A stretch of DNA of 64,000 nt from Iris pallida (GCA_029216955.1 JANAVB010016209.1:222950-286949), one strand, 5' to 3'; counted from the first letter of the stretch, positions 34,612 to 46,911 are shown. The notes: generated by a model from the letters alone, not told the origin. Translations and numbers: made by a program.

Positions 34612-37600
34612 TCAGCCAAAACCAGGAGGCACAGCAGGATCGTCATCATCGTCTGCAGCAGCAGCAGCAGCAACGCCAGGAGCCATGGCACCACTGCCAC
34701 CTCCACCAAATCGAGACGCAGCAGCGATACTGCCTCCACCACCATGTGGGGCGGCAGCAGAACTACCATTAGTACCAAAGCCAGGGGGCATGGCAACACT
34801 ATCCGTAATATTTCCAGGAGGGCCAGCAACACCACCACCACAATAAGTAACGGCAGGAGACATAGCAACAGCACCGTTAATAGCACCTGGTATGCCAAAG
34901 CCTGGAGGCATGTCTTCGTCGTCGTCGTCAACTGTATTTGGCGGGTGGTGAGGCACTTCTTCTGTCCGAGGATGCGGTCGTTGGGCTTCACCCTGCTCCT
35001 CGCATTCCACCTTGTTGTGATCACCAGCCAGCTGGATACACTGACCAAAGCCCGGTGGCTCCCTTAATTCACTTCCATCGCACGGATTAGCTTCCACTGT
35101 GGAGACTTTCGGCGGAGAGAGACTCTTCCCATTGCCATTGATTGTAATCTCTTTAGAGGGGGAGGAGTTACCAACCTCTTTCCTCACCTCAGGATTTATA
35201 ATTCTATTGTAAACAGACTCCACGGTTCCTCTGATATCAGCTTTTACATTCTCGTTCGATCTAATGACTTTCCAAACTTCATCTGAAATCTGACCCATAA
35301 TTTTCTTCCTGCGTGAATAGGAATACCATAAATACGTTACATCGACTCCAGGAATATAAACTCTCAGCTTACCCGAGTTCCTGATAGACAGTATCTGAAA
35401 GTTGTTTAGGTTGCAGGCTCTCTGAGCCTTCTTGGTCGAATATTGCTGATTGTCTCACCTCCGCTATAATGCTTTTCCTCAATTCCTCCTGTGGGAATTG
35501 TCATTTCCAACCATAAGAGAATTTTGGGGAGTAGAATAACATAGTGCAGACTTTAGAGAAATGGACAAAACTATTACAGGAACCATCTTAGAAAATTGCA
35601 TAGTATGATCGCAGGATTGTTTCAACCAAATTAGAAGTGCAACGTCAGAACTGGTTCTGATAATTAGAGGCATAACACATCATTTCTGATCTGATAAATG
35701 GTATTTGTATTGGTACTTGCTAACTAGTAGCCTCATGATTACAATATGTCATGGCCTCCACACAACAGTTATATGCTTCCATCAAAATGACTTATATTAA
35801 TAGACATTGAAAAAAAAAAAAGCAAAATCCTTCATGCTTTACAAATTTTATGAGCAGTTTATTTCACCAAGTGTTTATTGTGGTTTTGCATTTTTTTAAA
35901 GTTAACTTTGTTTTCTTACTTGATTTCAGAATTTTTATTCTAATGCTTGTCTGAAGTCTTATTGATTCCATTTCCACGGACAACATATAAAAAACGGAAC
36001 AGCCGAAACTCCCCCAATACAAGTCAGTTTTGGCCAAGTAATACCAGAATCCAAACTGAATCCCAAACCAGGAAGCAAAGATACTCCAAAAAGAACCGCG
36101 GTGTCGGACATGTATCGGACACAACCCGGACACTCCAGAAGACATTAGGACACAACAAAATAGGTTCAATGTCCTTCCCGTGTCATATTCGTGGCTGTGC
36201 AACATAGATCACATACCATGTTCTTAGAGTCTAAGATGAATTCTGGGTATCGACTTCCATTGTCATATCCGTGGCTGTGCAACATATCCTTCCCTTGTCA
36301 TATCTGTGGTTGTGCAACATAGATCCCATACCATGTTCTAAGATGTAAGAAGAAATCTGGGTATCCACTTCATTAAATAGCTCCGAACTCGGCATCGAGG
36401 AAGACCGTTTGAACATTACATGGCATGCAAAAGATCCTGATTGAAATTATGATTCAATAGTTAGTGGGCAGGATAATCAACATCTAAAAAGCAAGGTTAA
36501 CAATATCGGTATCGGAATCGGACACTTCCTATGAGTACTGGTATCGGACCCTTCCTATGAGTATCAGTATCGACAGTGTCTGCGGTTTCAGATCGGAGTA
36601 TCAGATTTCTTGCCATCATGAATACCATTTCGGCACCCCTCAAAGTCAAGGAAAACTACTTCTACCCAAAATATTTATTAAAAAAATTTTACTCTAATCT
36701 CACCTCCGTAACCCAAAGACTAAATCTCACTACCCAAGAAACTAATAAAAGAAAGTTATTCCACTTTGTTATATATAACTGAGAAAAATTAACTTAAACA
36801 ACTCAAATCATATTAAAAAAAATGATACTCCCATTGTAGATGAAAAGGGCAGAGTACTCGAGTTAATAAAATATTGAATTTAAGAAAGTCCATATAATAT
36901 CAGAAGACAACTAAGAAACAAGACAGCATATGGGATTTGTTAACGTTAGAGAGTTTAAAATAGCTGGCTCACAATATTTGGGATAAATTTCTTGTTGATG
37001 TTGATGCGGTATAGCCACTACAGTAACTCCAAAGCCGACAAGTGGCAATGTATACCTAGTTCTCCATGGCTGGTTGACAACAATGTTCTAAATGGCGCTT
37101 GAGACGACCGCCCAGGCGGTCTCTCTCCGCATTGCTTTTGCCGTAGGCGGTGGAGTAGACAGCCAACGGAGGTTTGGCAGCGTAGGCGGAGGTGAGGCGG
37201 CCTAGACAGGCACCTAGTCGGAGCAATACCTAACAAGATGTTTTGGCCAAAAGTTTTTGCAAGCATTATGGGCCTTATGGTTCACTTTTACAAAACTAAA
37301 ACTAATAAATCTTCGTTCTGCAACTTAGTTATGCATGGAACACCCTTAAAATATGCATATTATGCACAAAAAATTGGTAAAATAGTAAAAATGTCCAAAA
37401 TATATCAACCGTCTAGGCGGCGCCTAGGGGGTGCCTAGGCGGTAGGCGGACACTCTCCCTCGTTCACCCGCGTACCGCCGTTTCCGTTTAGAACCTTGGT
37501 TGACAATCAAAGTTTGAAGAAAAAATTGTTTGCTCCTAATTGATTACTATTGTGCAACTTAATCTCTCGTTAGGTATTGGTGGAATGAAAGTCACCAACG

Positions 37601-38884
37601 AATTATTATCGAGTAGAGTTGTCTCTGAGCACTAGAAGAAATCACGGAAACTTTAAGTGTTTCTCATGAAATTTCCAAGATTGGAGGGGAATTCACAATG
37701 TCGAGAGATTGTGCCCATCTTCGTCAGATTGATGCCTTGGCAAGATTGTTTGGGTAGCTAGAGAAAAGATGAGTGGACAAATGAACTGACGAGCTGTCTT
37801 GTTCTTGGGTATCTATGTTGCGTTCTGACCATACTTAGGGGTGTGCATGGTTGGATCAAACTCGTAGCTTTTTAAAACTGTACTTATCGAAAAACCGCAT
37901 AGCTCTAAACTGAACCGCAAACTGTATTTGACCGAACCGTACTAAAAGTTGGGTCGTAACCGCAAACCGCATAGCATTCGGAAAGAATAATTTTTTTATA
38001 CTAAAAGTTAAGTTATGAATCAAAACATACTAATTTGTAACCATGCTATTAGAGGAAGACTCACAAGGAGATCGGATGGAGTTTTGTGGTTATGGTAGAT
38101 CTAGGAGTAGTCAGTAAATATATAAACCTCAACCCAAGAACAAACCACTGAATGGAATAGTCTAATTTAATCCGGTTAGGTACGCATACTGCTCACCTCT
38201 AACTAGAGTGTTGGAAGACCGTAAATATATAAACCTCAACCCTCGTGATAACTCTTAGAACTTTTTGTGTGCCGTGGCAGGGAACTATAACATGGTATTA
38301 GATCAAGCACCGAGTCGAATCTCTTCCTACCGCAACATGCATCCAACTCTCTACGCGCATCCAGCGGCCAACCGATTCAAAAAAACACTCACACAGACGC
38401 TAGAATTTTGGTGCAAAAGTCAGGGACTTTAGAGAGCTGTGCTCTCCTTCGTTCTCAATTAGGCGTTTCCAATAGCAAATTCTTCCTAATTCTATCAACT
38501 TGATCTTATATATAAAAGTAAAAAAATTTACAGAATTTCCAATAGCAAATTCTCTATTTCGATCTCAACTTAGGCGTTTCCAATAGCAAATTCTTCCTAA
38601 TTCTATCAACTTGTTATATACAAAAGTAAAAAAAAAATTACACAATTTCCAATAGCAAACTCTTCCGAATCCTATCAACTTGATCTATATATAAAAGTAA
38701 AAATTACAGAATTTCAGGAATTTTAGGGTTTGGGAAATTTGTAGGGGCTTACATTATCTTTGATTTTGCGGATGATGTTGCTGCGGAGGTTGTCGAAGTC
38801 ACCCTCGTCCTTGAGCTTCGCGATCACGTCGTCCGCGTTCGGCCGCTTCCGCCGTCCGCCGCCGCCGCCGCCGATCTCCTCCAT
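34612..38884 (-). CDS. COMPASS-Shg1/BOD1-like protein, 3 exons, 314 aa
   Basis: CDS is join(34612-35308, 35373-35488, 38753-38884) on the minus strand: 697+116+132 = 945 nt. Exon 1 (ATG 38884, the only in-frame ATG) ends KIKDN|GTAAGC. Exon 2 starts after CCCACAG with EELRKSIIAEVRQ, and a 64-bp intron separates it from exon 3, which restores frame at ELG-KKIMGQISDEVWKVI. Residues about 17-115 match the Shg1/BOD1 domain found in plant proteins annotated as COMPASS (Set1 H3K4 methylase) components; I assign the family from recalled motifs. The tail is acidic and Gly/Pro-rich with four PPGFG repeats (first at residues 167-171, last at the C-terminus, 310-314). Likely nuclear. Intron 1 is about 3.26 kb and loaded with repeats. 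Gene appears intact. Confidence 0.88.
36170..36380. repeat. Duplicated block in intron 1 of the Shg1-like gene
   Basis: Units sharing TCGTGGCTGTGCAACATA and CATACCATGTTCT occur two to three times in about 200 bp. Confidence 0.7.
37081..37496. mobile_element. MULE-like MITE in intron 1
   Basis: Ends CAATGTTCTAAATGG and CCGTTTAGAACCT are inverted copies. TGGTTGACAA is repeated on both sides (37071-37080, 37497-37506), giving a 9-10-bp duplication. The interior is rich in CTAGGCGG and CCGCC-type repeats. No coding capacity. Confidence 0.8.
37836..38205. mobile_element. Possible hAT-type MITE in intron 1
   Basis: Left end TAGGGGTGTGCATGGTT and right end ...CTGCTCACCTCTA are roughly inverted, with AACCGCA/ACCGAAC repeats inside, a pattern common in plant hAT MITEs. 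No clean 8-bp duplication found. Confidence 0.4.
38462..38722 (+). repeat. Tandem repeats at the 5' end of intron 1
   Basis: Three to four units sharing TTTCCAATAGCAAATTCT, CTATCAACTTG and ATATATAAAAGTAAAAA, reaching within about 30 bp of the exon 1 splice donor. Confidence 0.8.
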
Positions 38885-39043
38885 CGTCCGTCGTCCGATC
38901 GGAGCCTCTCCCGCTTTCTTCAAATTCCTTTCCAATCAGTCTCAATTCTATAGATTAGGGATCCTAAACGGGTCGGGTTCGGATATTTATCCAAGTTATT
39001 CTGGTTTTTCATAATCTTGTAAAGGGAACGTACTGAATTATTG

Positions 39044-39198
39044 CTCCTTCCAAAAAGTTGTTTGAACATAAGAAGTGAGAAAATGGGTTCTAGTGGCCGT
39101 AGCCCGTTGGGAACAGTAGAGCACCCCGGCGCAGTTGTACAGGTTCGAGCATGCCTCCAAGTAACATTAAGAAGTGGAAACCCTAAAAAAAAAAAAAT
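39044..39198 (+). mobile_element. Possible SINE-like sequence
   Basis: A block with GGTTCGAGCATGC (B-box-like, 39142-39154), a plausible but weak A-box upstream (TAGTGGCCGTAGC) and an A-rich tail at about 39184-39198. No target duplication identified, so this is tentative. Confidence 0.3.
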
Positions 39199-39269
39199 TA
39201 AGCAAAATGGAAGAGTGTACTATTGTTAATTATTAATAAATATTGGATACTGTTATTGACACTCATAAA

Positions 39270-39973
39270 TAGGGCTGCAAACGAGCCAAGCCGAGCCAAG
39301 CTTTTGTAAGCTTGAGCTTGGCTTGACTAAAATTAATCGAGCTTGAGCTTGGTAAAAAAATTTATTTTAGAGCTTGAGTTTGTTTATATTAAGCTTGAGC
39401 TTGGCTTGAGTTTGTTTATATTAAGCTTGAGCTTGGCTTGGTTTGAGCTCGAACTTGACTTGATAAGTAAGCTTGATTCAAGCCTGATAAACAAGCTTGA
39501 TAAACAAATTTGATAAGCTCAAAATCGAGCTCGTTAAGCTTGATTTCAAGCTCGTTCAACTTTATTTCAAGCTCATTAACCTTGATTTCAAGCTTAACGA
39601 GCTCGATTTCAATTTAGTTAGGTTTGAATTCAAGTACCTGTGATATTATTAATTCAAAAGTTCCTTAATATCAATTATTAAGGACATATAAATATATAAT
39701 GCACACAAATATACATATATTTAGAATTCAATAAAGAACAAACGAGCTTCTAAACAAGCTCCTAAACGAGCCAGCTTGCAAGCTCATCAACGAGCCAGCT
39801 CGCGAGCTCAAACGAGCCAAGTACTTCTAAGCTTGAGCTTGGCTCGTTTATTAAACGAGCTCGAAAATGAAGCTTGAGCTCAGCTTGTTTACTAAACGAA
39901 CCAAGCTCAAACAAGCTTTTATCGAGCCGAGCTTCGAGCAGCTCGCGAACGGCTTGGCTCATTTGCAGCCCTA
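39270..39973. mobile_element. hAT-type MITE, 704 bp
   Basis: TAGGGCTGCAAACGAGCCAA at the left is matched inverted at the right (GGCTCATTTGCAGCCCTA), and CTCATAAA is duplicated exactly (39262-39269, 39974-39981). The 8-bp duplication and TAGGG ends indicate hAT. The interior is almost entirely direct and inverted copies of AAGCTTGAGCTTGGCTTG. Confidence 0.9.
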
Positions 39974-40044
39974 CTCATAAAATTTTATCATACACTTTTT
40001 TTTTAAAAAATTATCATTTATATTTCAAATCTACCTTTGTATTA

Positions 40045-40192
40045 ACATTATTGGCACTCCTAAAATGTCATCTTGTACTCCTCTCTTCATCCATGCACAC
40101 ATTAATGTTAGATTTAATGCAAGGTAGATTTAAAATTTGAATTATATAAAATTAAAGATGAGTGCAAGATGACATTTTAGGAGTGTTAATAA
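40045..40192. mobile_element. MITE with 30-bp inverted ends
   Basis: CACTCCTAAAATGTCATCTTG (within 40052-40072) pairs with its inverted copy at 40167-40186. No unambiguous duplication. A related sequence may lie at 29715-29960. Confidence 0.7.
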
Positions 40193-40278
40193 CACCACCC
40201 ATAAATAAATACATATTAATAACTGGTTAAACAGATAATTAATTATCAAATTATAATAATTACCTTAATTAATTATCA

Positions 40279-40490
40279 AGGGATATTTAGCTTTAGGGTC
40301 TCACATAACATGGATATTAGGATTTATGTTTCGAAATTGACCGTGTTAGAGTTTTGATCACGAAATCACTGTTCACGTAGGCTAATGAACAGTAATTTTG
40401 AGACCCAAATTCTAAAATCGGTCAATTTCGAGATCCAAACCATAATATCCATATATATGTGAGACACTAAAACTAAATAACCCTTAATTA
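40279..40490. mobile_element. Foldback MITE
   Basis: AAGGGATATTTAGCTTTAGG...GTCTCACATA...CGAAATTGACCG on the left is matched inverted on the right (CGGTCAATTTCG...TGTGAGACAC...AATAACCCTT). Arms are about 65 bp, with further pairing in the centre (TGTTCA/TGAACA). Confidence 0.75.
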
Positions 40491-40544
40491 TTTGTTAAGA
40501 ACTAATTATCTAAATGGTCTGATAATATATTGCTTAGCCAATAT

Positions 40545-40715
40545 TGTTATGGGGATACACTTTTCTTGACACACTCCATAGTCATACTGATGTGGCAATA
40601 CATTATTGAACTTAATTATTACCTCCCTTTTAAGGCTTCTCTTGAAATCCAATAATGTACGGCAACATCATTTGTGGCTATGGAGTGTGTCAAAAAAATG
40701 TGCTCCTATAGCATT
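40545..40715. mobile_element. Foldback MITE
   Basis: TTGACACACTCCATAG and GGCAATACATTATTG on the left pair with CTATGGAGTGTGTCAA and CAATAATGTACGGC on the right. No clear duplication found. Confidence 0.7.
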
Positions 40716-41394
40716 ACTCATTAGATATACTAGTCGAATTCAACGTGCGTTGCACCGATCTATTATTTTTAGGCAATATGATCGGTATAAAAGAATTCAT
40801 CTACTATTGTAGAAAAAATAGATAGAAATTTAAGTTATATTAAAATAATTTGAATATAAATATGATTGATGATATTTTAATAAGAACTTATTATAGATAT
40901 ATTTTTAGTTAAATAATACTAGATAGTTAATTTAGATATGATTTGAATGTATTTTAAATATAGTTTTTATATATACATTTTTAGGACTTTGGATGTATTT
41001 TAGTTAGGTAATACCATGTAGTTATTAGATAACAATAGAATTTTTTTTCTAATTTACTCAACGGTATACATAGTGGTTTTCAAACCTTTTTATGATAGTA
41101 TAGATTGACTAATTACTTGTCATGATTACTTAAAATCTAAGCATACAATTAATTATTTAAAAAATACAAATAGTATATACCGACAAAGATGGCTAAGAAT
41201 GGAGTTGAATTATGCAAGGAAAAAAAGAAGCAACAAACCCACGGAGAAGATATATCCTCTTATGGACCTTTGCTCTCTTCTTCTAAGCACCAACTTGCAT
41301 CACCGAAGCCTTCCACTACAACTAGGTAATCGCTATAATGTAATACAAACTTTTGAGTTCTCTTAAGATATATTATCACTCTCTTCACAATTTA
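40716..41394. other. AT-rich DNA without recognised genes
   Basis: Begins with CAACGTGCGTTGCACC, a motif often seen at the edge of plant repeats. Nothing else could be assigned. Confidence 0.4.
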
Positions 41395-41512
41395 TCAATA
41401 TTCTACACTTGGATTGATCGTGAACCGACTCGACATCCATGCGGTAGAAGTAATATCATGCCTAGTTGCACTCAAAGCATACCTCAAGCTTCCGATGACA
41501 CTAGAGTATTCT
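41395..41512 (-). pseudogene. Copia reverse transcriptase fragment
   Basis: The minus strand from 41512 reads EYSSVIGSLRYALSATRHDI and then SRFTINPS, the block after the Copia reverse transcriptase core (normally YxSxxGSLxYAxxxTRPDI). Short and degraded. It probably belongs to the same minus-strand element as 59241-59806, separated by nested insertions. Confidence 0.7.
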
Positions 41513-41826
41513 AACTATTTGATGCTTTCTCCTGGGTTTGGCTTCAGCTTCTTATCTCACCTGTACGGAGCATGGATCCTCGGAAGATCCTGATATTTAT
41601 ATATAGTGTGTGTATTAGCCCAATGATCTAACCATATTTTTTATTGTGGTTATTCGATTAAGTTTAACATTAAGACATCACTAATATTTATGCTATCACT
41701 ATAGCATTGATACTTAAACTTAGCATAGTTCTAATGAGCATTAAATTTATCATACTTGCTTCCATGTATATTGCTTTGTTCGTCTAACATGTATTTGCAA
41801 CATGGACATATGCACTAAAGAAATTA
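41513..41826. other. Unassigned sequence between Copia fragment and LTR
   Basis: AT-rich, no coding frame recognised; possibly another small insertion in the Copia relic. Confidence 0.35.
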
Positions 41827-42926
41827 TGTTAGACCAAAGACGACGATATTACACAAGATTTCTCTGAACCATCCGACGATATCTCCGGAGCCACGCACTC
41901 GGGGGTTTCGCTGCCCGGTCAGCGAACGGGGGTCGAGGGGGCAGCGTCCTCCGTGGGGGGTTCGAGGGCGAAGTCTCCGAAAGGTATTCAGATTTCACAA
42001 TCTGAATATCATTGGATGGCTGCCGTCAAGGAAAAAAATCATCATCCATCAAGTAAAAAAGTCAAGTCATACCATCATCATTTCAAGACTCTGAAGAAAT
42101 ATGTACATGCTAAAGTATATCTAAAGTCTGTAATGAGTCTTAGGAATAATTGTAAACACAAGTGGTAGATAACAACCCTGGATCACATTTGGACAGACAG
42201 TCGGATGATCCGAAGGATCTCTGCAAAAATTCGGAGGATGATCCGAATGGACCACATAAAAGCTTATGTGAACTTTCGAATTATCCGACGAACGTCCGCA
42301 AAAATTCGACGGATAATCCGTCTAGTTACCGTTTGGAATCCAACTGTCAGATCATGTCCCATTGATGATCCCAATGACTATATTTATAGTCGTTGCACTA
42401 TGTAGGCGGATGATGCGATGGACTTTCGCGAAAATTCGACGGATTATCCGTTAGCCGGCTAAAAAGTTGTATTATTGCACTTTTTCGTTTTTGTTATAAA
42501 TAACCTTGAACCCCTTCATTCAAGATTGGTACGTTGAGCCTAAAATTTTCTAATATACCAAAGCTTATCCACAAACACTCCACCAAAGCTTTCATTTGCC
42601 AATCCATAAATTATGTTAGAGTGTTCTTGAGTTGTAAGAGCGATATCTTCATCTTGTTGTAAGGAGATCAAAACCCTCTTGTGAAAGGTTGAAGTTGGAG
42701 AGTCTTCGAATAAAAGCTCTCGTGAAGTTGGAGAGTCTTCGGATCAAAGCTCTTATATTGAAGTCAGAGAGGCCTTCGGATAAAAACTCTCGTGTAAGAA
42801 GTTGGTAAGCCTTCGGATAAAAACTCACGTTGTACTATTTGCTATAATAGTGGATTAAAGTCGGAGAGAGTTCTGGGACTGGAGTGTCCCTCGGGAGGAT
42901 ACTAGAATACATCGTGTGTCGGTATT
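41827..42926 (+). repeat. SIRE-like Copia LTR, left part
   Basis: Begins TGTTAGACCAAAGACGACG and contains GGGGTTTCGCTGCCCGGTC (about 41907), GATGATCCGA/GACGGATAATCCG repeats (42200-42445) and the repeated GAGAGTCTTCGGATAAAAGCTC block (42690-42830), all characteristic of long Copia LTRs. Element A splits it at GTATT; the rest is at 59125-59240 and ends CA. Together about 1.2 kb. No primer site or coding region follows, so it looks like a solo LTR. Confidence 0.6.
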
Positions 42927-45815
42927 TGTGAGACTCGTCTCACAGTATCGGTATTTATATACGAATACGTATTTTGTATATATTTCGTATTTTTCGATTT
43001 TCGGAACGCTTTAAAATTTTCCCAAATTATATATTTTTTCCTTGGCCGGCATACCGACGGTGTACCGGAGTATACCGACGGCATACGGCTCGGATAGATT
43101 TTTCACATTTTAGATATTTTCGATTTCAGATATTTTCGTGAATAGCGTTTCCGATATTTTCATAAATAGTATTTTGGATATTTTGATGAATAGTATTTAG
43201 ATATTTTCGTGAATAGTGTAGATGTATCCTATTATCCATTGGATAATTGGTTTTCTTTCAATGGCTAGGACTGATCTAGATTTTGACATGGTTCATGATC
43301 CAACGGCTAAGATTAATTCCCCCTTCTATATATACCATTTCACTTTCTCTCTCCTCTCTCTTTTCATTCTCTACACTCTCTTTTCATTTCTTCTTCCCTT
43401 CTCTCCTCCTTGGAGCTTGCCAAGAGCTTGGCCTTGAGGCCTTGGGTGTGGTGTCTAACCCTCCTAGGAGGAGGAGTAGAAGATTAGGCTTGGAACTTAA
43501 CCCTAGGCAAGTACATCTTGCTCAAAAGTGACATGACCATGCTATAATTTTGTTTTCCATAGAAATTAAAGTTTTATTGTTCTATAATATGCTCCTCTAA
43601 ATTGTTAACATATTTAATATATAGCACTTTTGGTTTTGATCGACAATATTGCGTAGATCTGAGTTTCTAGATATGATTTTTGATTATTTTAAGGTATTGA
43701 CCTATCAAATATTTTAATTTATGAAAACTAATACTTCCATGTTGTAGGAAATTCGATTATATACAATTTTGACTTTTGAAAGTCCGAATTTCGATTTAAA
43801 ATGAAGTTTTTATGGCCGAAACAAGTTTTGGCAAAAATCTGGATTTTGTTGCTGTTTGGAAAAACGGTATACCGACGGTATGCCGGTGTATACCGACGGT
43901 ATGCCGGTATATACCAACGGTATGCCAATTTTTGCACCAGAAACTTTTTGTCTTCAGACCGGTATACCGTCGGTATACCGCAGTATACCGTCGGTATGCC
44001 GTTTTAGGCTGTTTTTGTCCGTTTTTGCCCTTTTTTGCCCGTTTTTGATATTTTCTCGATTGTAATGGACTATTAACATGATTAGATGACCTTGGATAGT
44101 TAGAGAATGATTGTACACTCTATATACATGGCACATGCTTATGTTCATCTATTGTTCTATGTCCAGATTATAGATAGTGGCCTGTCATGGTGCACTCCAA
44201 ATTACTGTATATGCCTAGCTCGATTTAGTGGCTTGTAGTAGCGCACTCATGACTTGATTATCTTATTGATTTCTAGACCAGAGACATGAGTACATGTTCT
44301 TTCTTGACACCGTGGATATAGCTTGTTGAATGTTTAATCTATTGCATCTTAGCATTGGACAATCGAGTGTGAGTATTGTTCCGTGTATCACGTGATGTTA
44401 GTACGAGGATGTTCGTAAGTGATAACTTACGATTTACTCATATATAGCACACGTCATCTTAGAAAATTCTTGAGTGTCCACGACTTGAGAATTTGACATG
44501 AATATGATAAGGTAAATGACTAGTAAATTCAAGTAGATCATTGTAGGAGGAAATTTGCACTACCAACCCCGAGCTCCAAGGGCCCCATGAGGCATGACTC
44601 AACCCTGCTAGGCAAGGGCTCCATGACCTACCAAGTTTGCGCGTATTGATATACGATTGAGTCACATGTCGTGCCGGGTTGCGGCACAGTCAGTTATATG
44701 TTTTCTTTTACAAGTATATGATATGGTTGTTCATGTTATAAGTCAAGACACGTTTCATCTGCCAGCAGTCTTGTTGGGCAATAGATATACTACTCGTACC
44801 CATGGACATTCGGGTATCTGCAGTCAGGTAGTTGCAAAAATCCTCAACTTGTATGTTAGTAATTAGGATTGTGATAACCCTAGCTAGTTAATGATAGAAA
44901 GTCGTAGGCAATGATTGGCCATGCACTTTTGATTGTGTGTTACCTTATATGCTCTTGTGTCGGTGAGTGGCCAGAGGCTAAGTTCTGCTAGAAAAAAGAT
45001 CTGTAATCCCGGTCCTTGTTTGGTTTAAGGGTTGTAGCTCCGATTCCTAGTAGTTCCTAAACCCCTTGTTGCTCATCGGATTATTCTGTTCCATAACTAT
45101 ATTGTTCAGTATTTCCATTCAGTCATTTATATTTTTGAGATACGTACATTGGTACCGCACTAGTCTCGACCCGCATTTATTTACTTCTGTTATTATGTTA
45201 TTGTGTTGTTGTTGGGTTTTGTCGTGCACCTCGAGCTTCCTTGTGGTACTTGCTATTTGGGGCCTGACCCCACTGGTTTTGTTTGGCCAGATTTACCGCT
45301 AGAGCCCGAGGATTCTCCCTACCTTTCTCTGGATGACCCGCCGCCGGCTTAGATCTGCGGTTGTTCCTCCTCGTGAGTAGGTTCTCTTTTTGTACCGCTC
45401 GTGTTTTATTTTATTTTGGTGGTGTTAGCTAGGGAATGTGTTAGCCCTATTATTTTGAGACTTTCTCAGACTTCGGTCAACATGATGTATTATATTAGAT
45501 CTAGACTGATATAGTGATCATGTATATTGGTACTTTGCTAGTGTAGCATTTTGTATTCACTAGCTTCATGATCATATATGATATAGCATTTTGGGACGCC
45601 TCTTTACTTTCATATTTGATATACTCTTGATACTTGTTGTTGTTGGATTGAGATAAGATTTGTTCGACCATAGGAGTCGTAAGTGGCATGCTAGAGTCTT
45701 CCCACTTGTCTTCTAGACAGCTTTGATCGTACATTGGGGTACTGGCGTACCTTGATATACGTAGCTAGCTTTGTTTCGCCCCCGATCTCCAGTATTCTGG
45801 TTCTGGGGCATGACA
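42927..45815 (+). repeat. 5' LTR of Element A (2889 bp)
   Basis: TGTGAGACTCGTCTCACAG to GGGGCATGACA. The first 19 bases contain an inverted repeat (GTGAGACTCGTCTCAC). TATATATA promoter box at 43327-43334, then a CT-rich start. Minisatellite with GGTATACCGACGGTATGCC units at 43860-44010. Confidence 0.92.
43860..44010 (+). repeat. GGTATACCGACGGTATGCC minisatellite in Element A LTR
   Basis: Five or so near-palindromic units of about 20-24 bp, in two clusters; related units stand at 43045-43090, and in the 3' LTR at 47035-47095 and 47870-47985 with unit number differences. Confidence 0.85.
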
Positions 45816-46911
45816 GGGTTTTTTGGTGGCCCATGCAGGTCTGTCTTCAGACTTGTGGGGGATTCATCTTGTTAGAATCTCAATCCTATATTTGTCTTCA
45901 TTTGATCTTTCTTTGCTTATCGCATTCTCGTTTTTCTTGAACTATAAATATGATTGACATATCCTTGTTCTATTCCTGTCCATTATTGATATCACGTGTT
46001 CTTATCATTTAGGGACACCCAACCTTCTTATCTATTTCTTTCGAGGATTTTATTGCTCCGTCTTCTTTCTTGGTTCAGGCAGTATGTCGGCATCAGATCC
46101 CGCCTCCACAGAGTCAGGTACCAGTACCATCTCAGCATATGGTGGCAGCTCAGTTCACTTCACTCCAGTCAGTTTAGCTAATAAAGTCAGCCCGATCCTA
46201 TGTTCAGCACCTCCTTCCGACACGGTCTCAGCAGTTTCAATGTCAGCATTCGGCGCAGTTTGCCCAAGTCCAGTAAGTCAGGTAAAATTCAGCATCAGGT
46301 AAGAGCAGCAGTGCCGATGCATAGGCAAAGAGAGTTTGTTATCATTGAGCAGATGTTGGCTGAGGACAGTCAGATTATTAGTAAGCTTCTGAGGTGTTCC
46401 TTCAGTCATTCTTATTCTTGGGTTCCGTTGACGGCCTTGTATTCCATTCATACCCGGAATGCGATGGTCGACTTGACATATTCGGTGAGTGAACGCGAGT
46501 TTCTCGTACCACTCATCTGCCTCTGTATCTCGTGATATACGATATCTATCATGTATCCCGACTACGTAGGTGCGTCCTGGATTAGAGTCATGTCTTCAAC
46601 TGAGTCGTTGGTACCGACTTACTTCGAAACTTAACCCTTGTCCACTTTGTGAGTCAGCGTAGGCAAGCGAGGACGAATCCCTACTCAACTGACTCAGGGG
46701 TACATTATTCCATATGCCTCCTTTTCTTGTATTATATATGTATGTATCTATTATTTTCCGCATTTAATTAAATTCTGTATCTCAAATATCACTTGTACAC
46801 GGGATGTTTTCTTTCGATGTGTTATAATTTTACATTATTTTAGCATGTGTATTTTTGCTCGACTGGCTTTAGAAAATTCCAAGGACGAAATTTTTCTAAG
46901 TTGTGGAGAGT
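45816..46911 (+). pseudogene. Element A interior: leader and gag relics
   Basis: Aligns by motifs with the Element II leader (GTCTTCAGACTTGTGGGG; acceptor-like CATTTAG before GGACACCC at 46011) and then shows Gln/Ser-rich gag-like sequence with many stops (46080-46400). Polyprotein core domains are missing. A short stretch near 46490-46590 resembles the integrase C-terminal end (GATATACGATATCTATCATG...TACGTAGGTGCGT). Ends in the GGACGAAATTTTTC motif and a purine tract. Confidence 0.65.
45824..45843 (+). other. tRNA-Ile-type primer-binding site of Element A
   Basis: TGGTGGCCCATGCAGGTCTG, eight bases after the LTR end; identical to the site in Element II. Confidence 0.7.

Noticed and set aside
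35864..36207. 113-codon minus frame in the Shg1-like intron
   Set aside because: Lies between well-supported exons, low similarity to anything recognised, composed partly of duplicated repeats.
42162..42405. Small frames in the GATCCGA repeats
   Set aside because: Part of the SIRE-like LTR repeat region.
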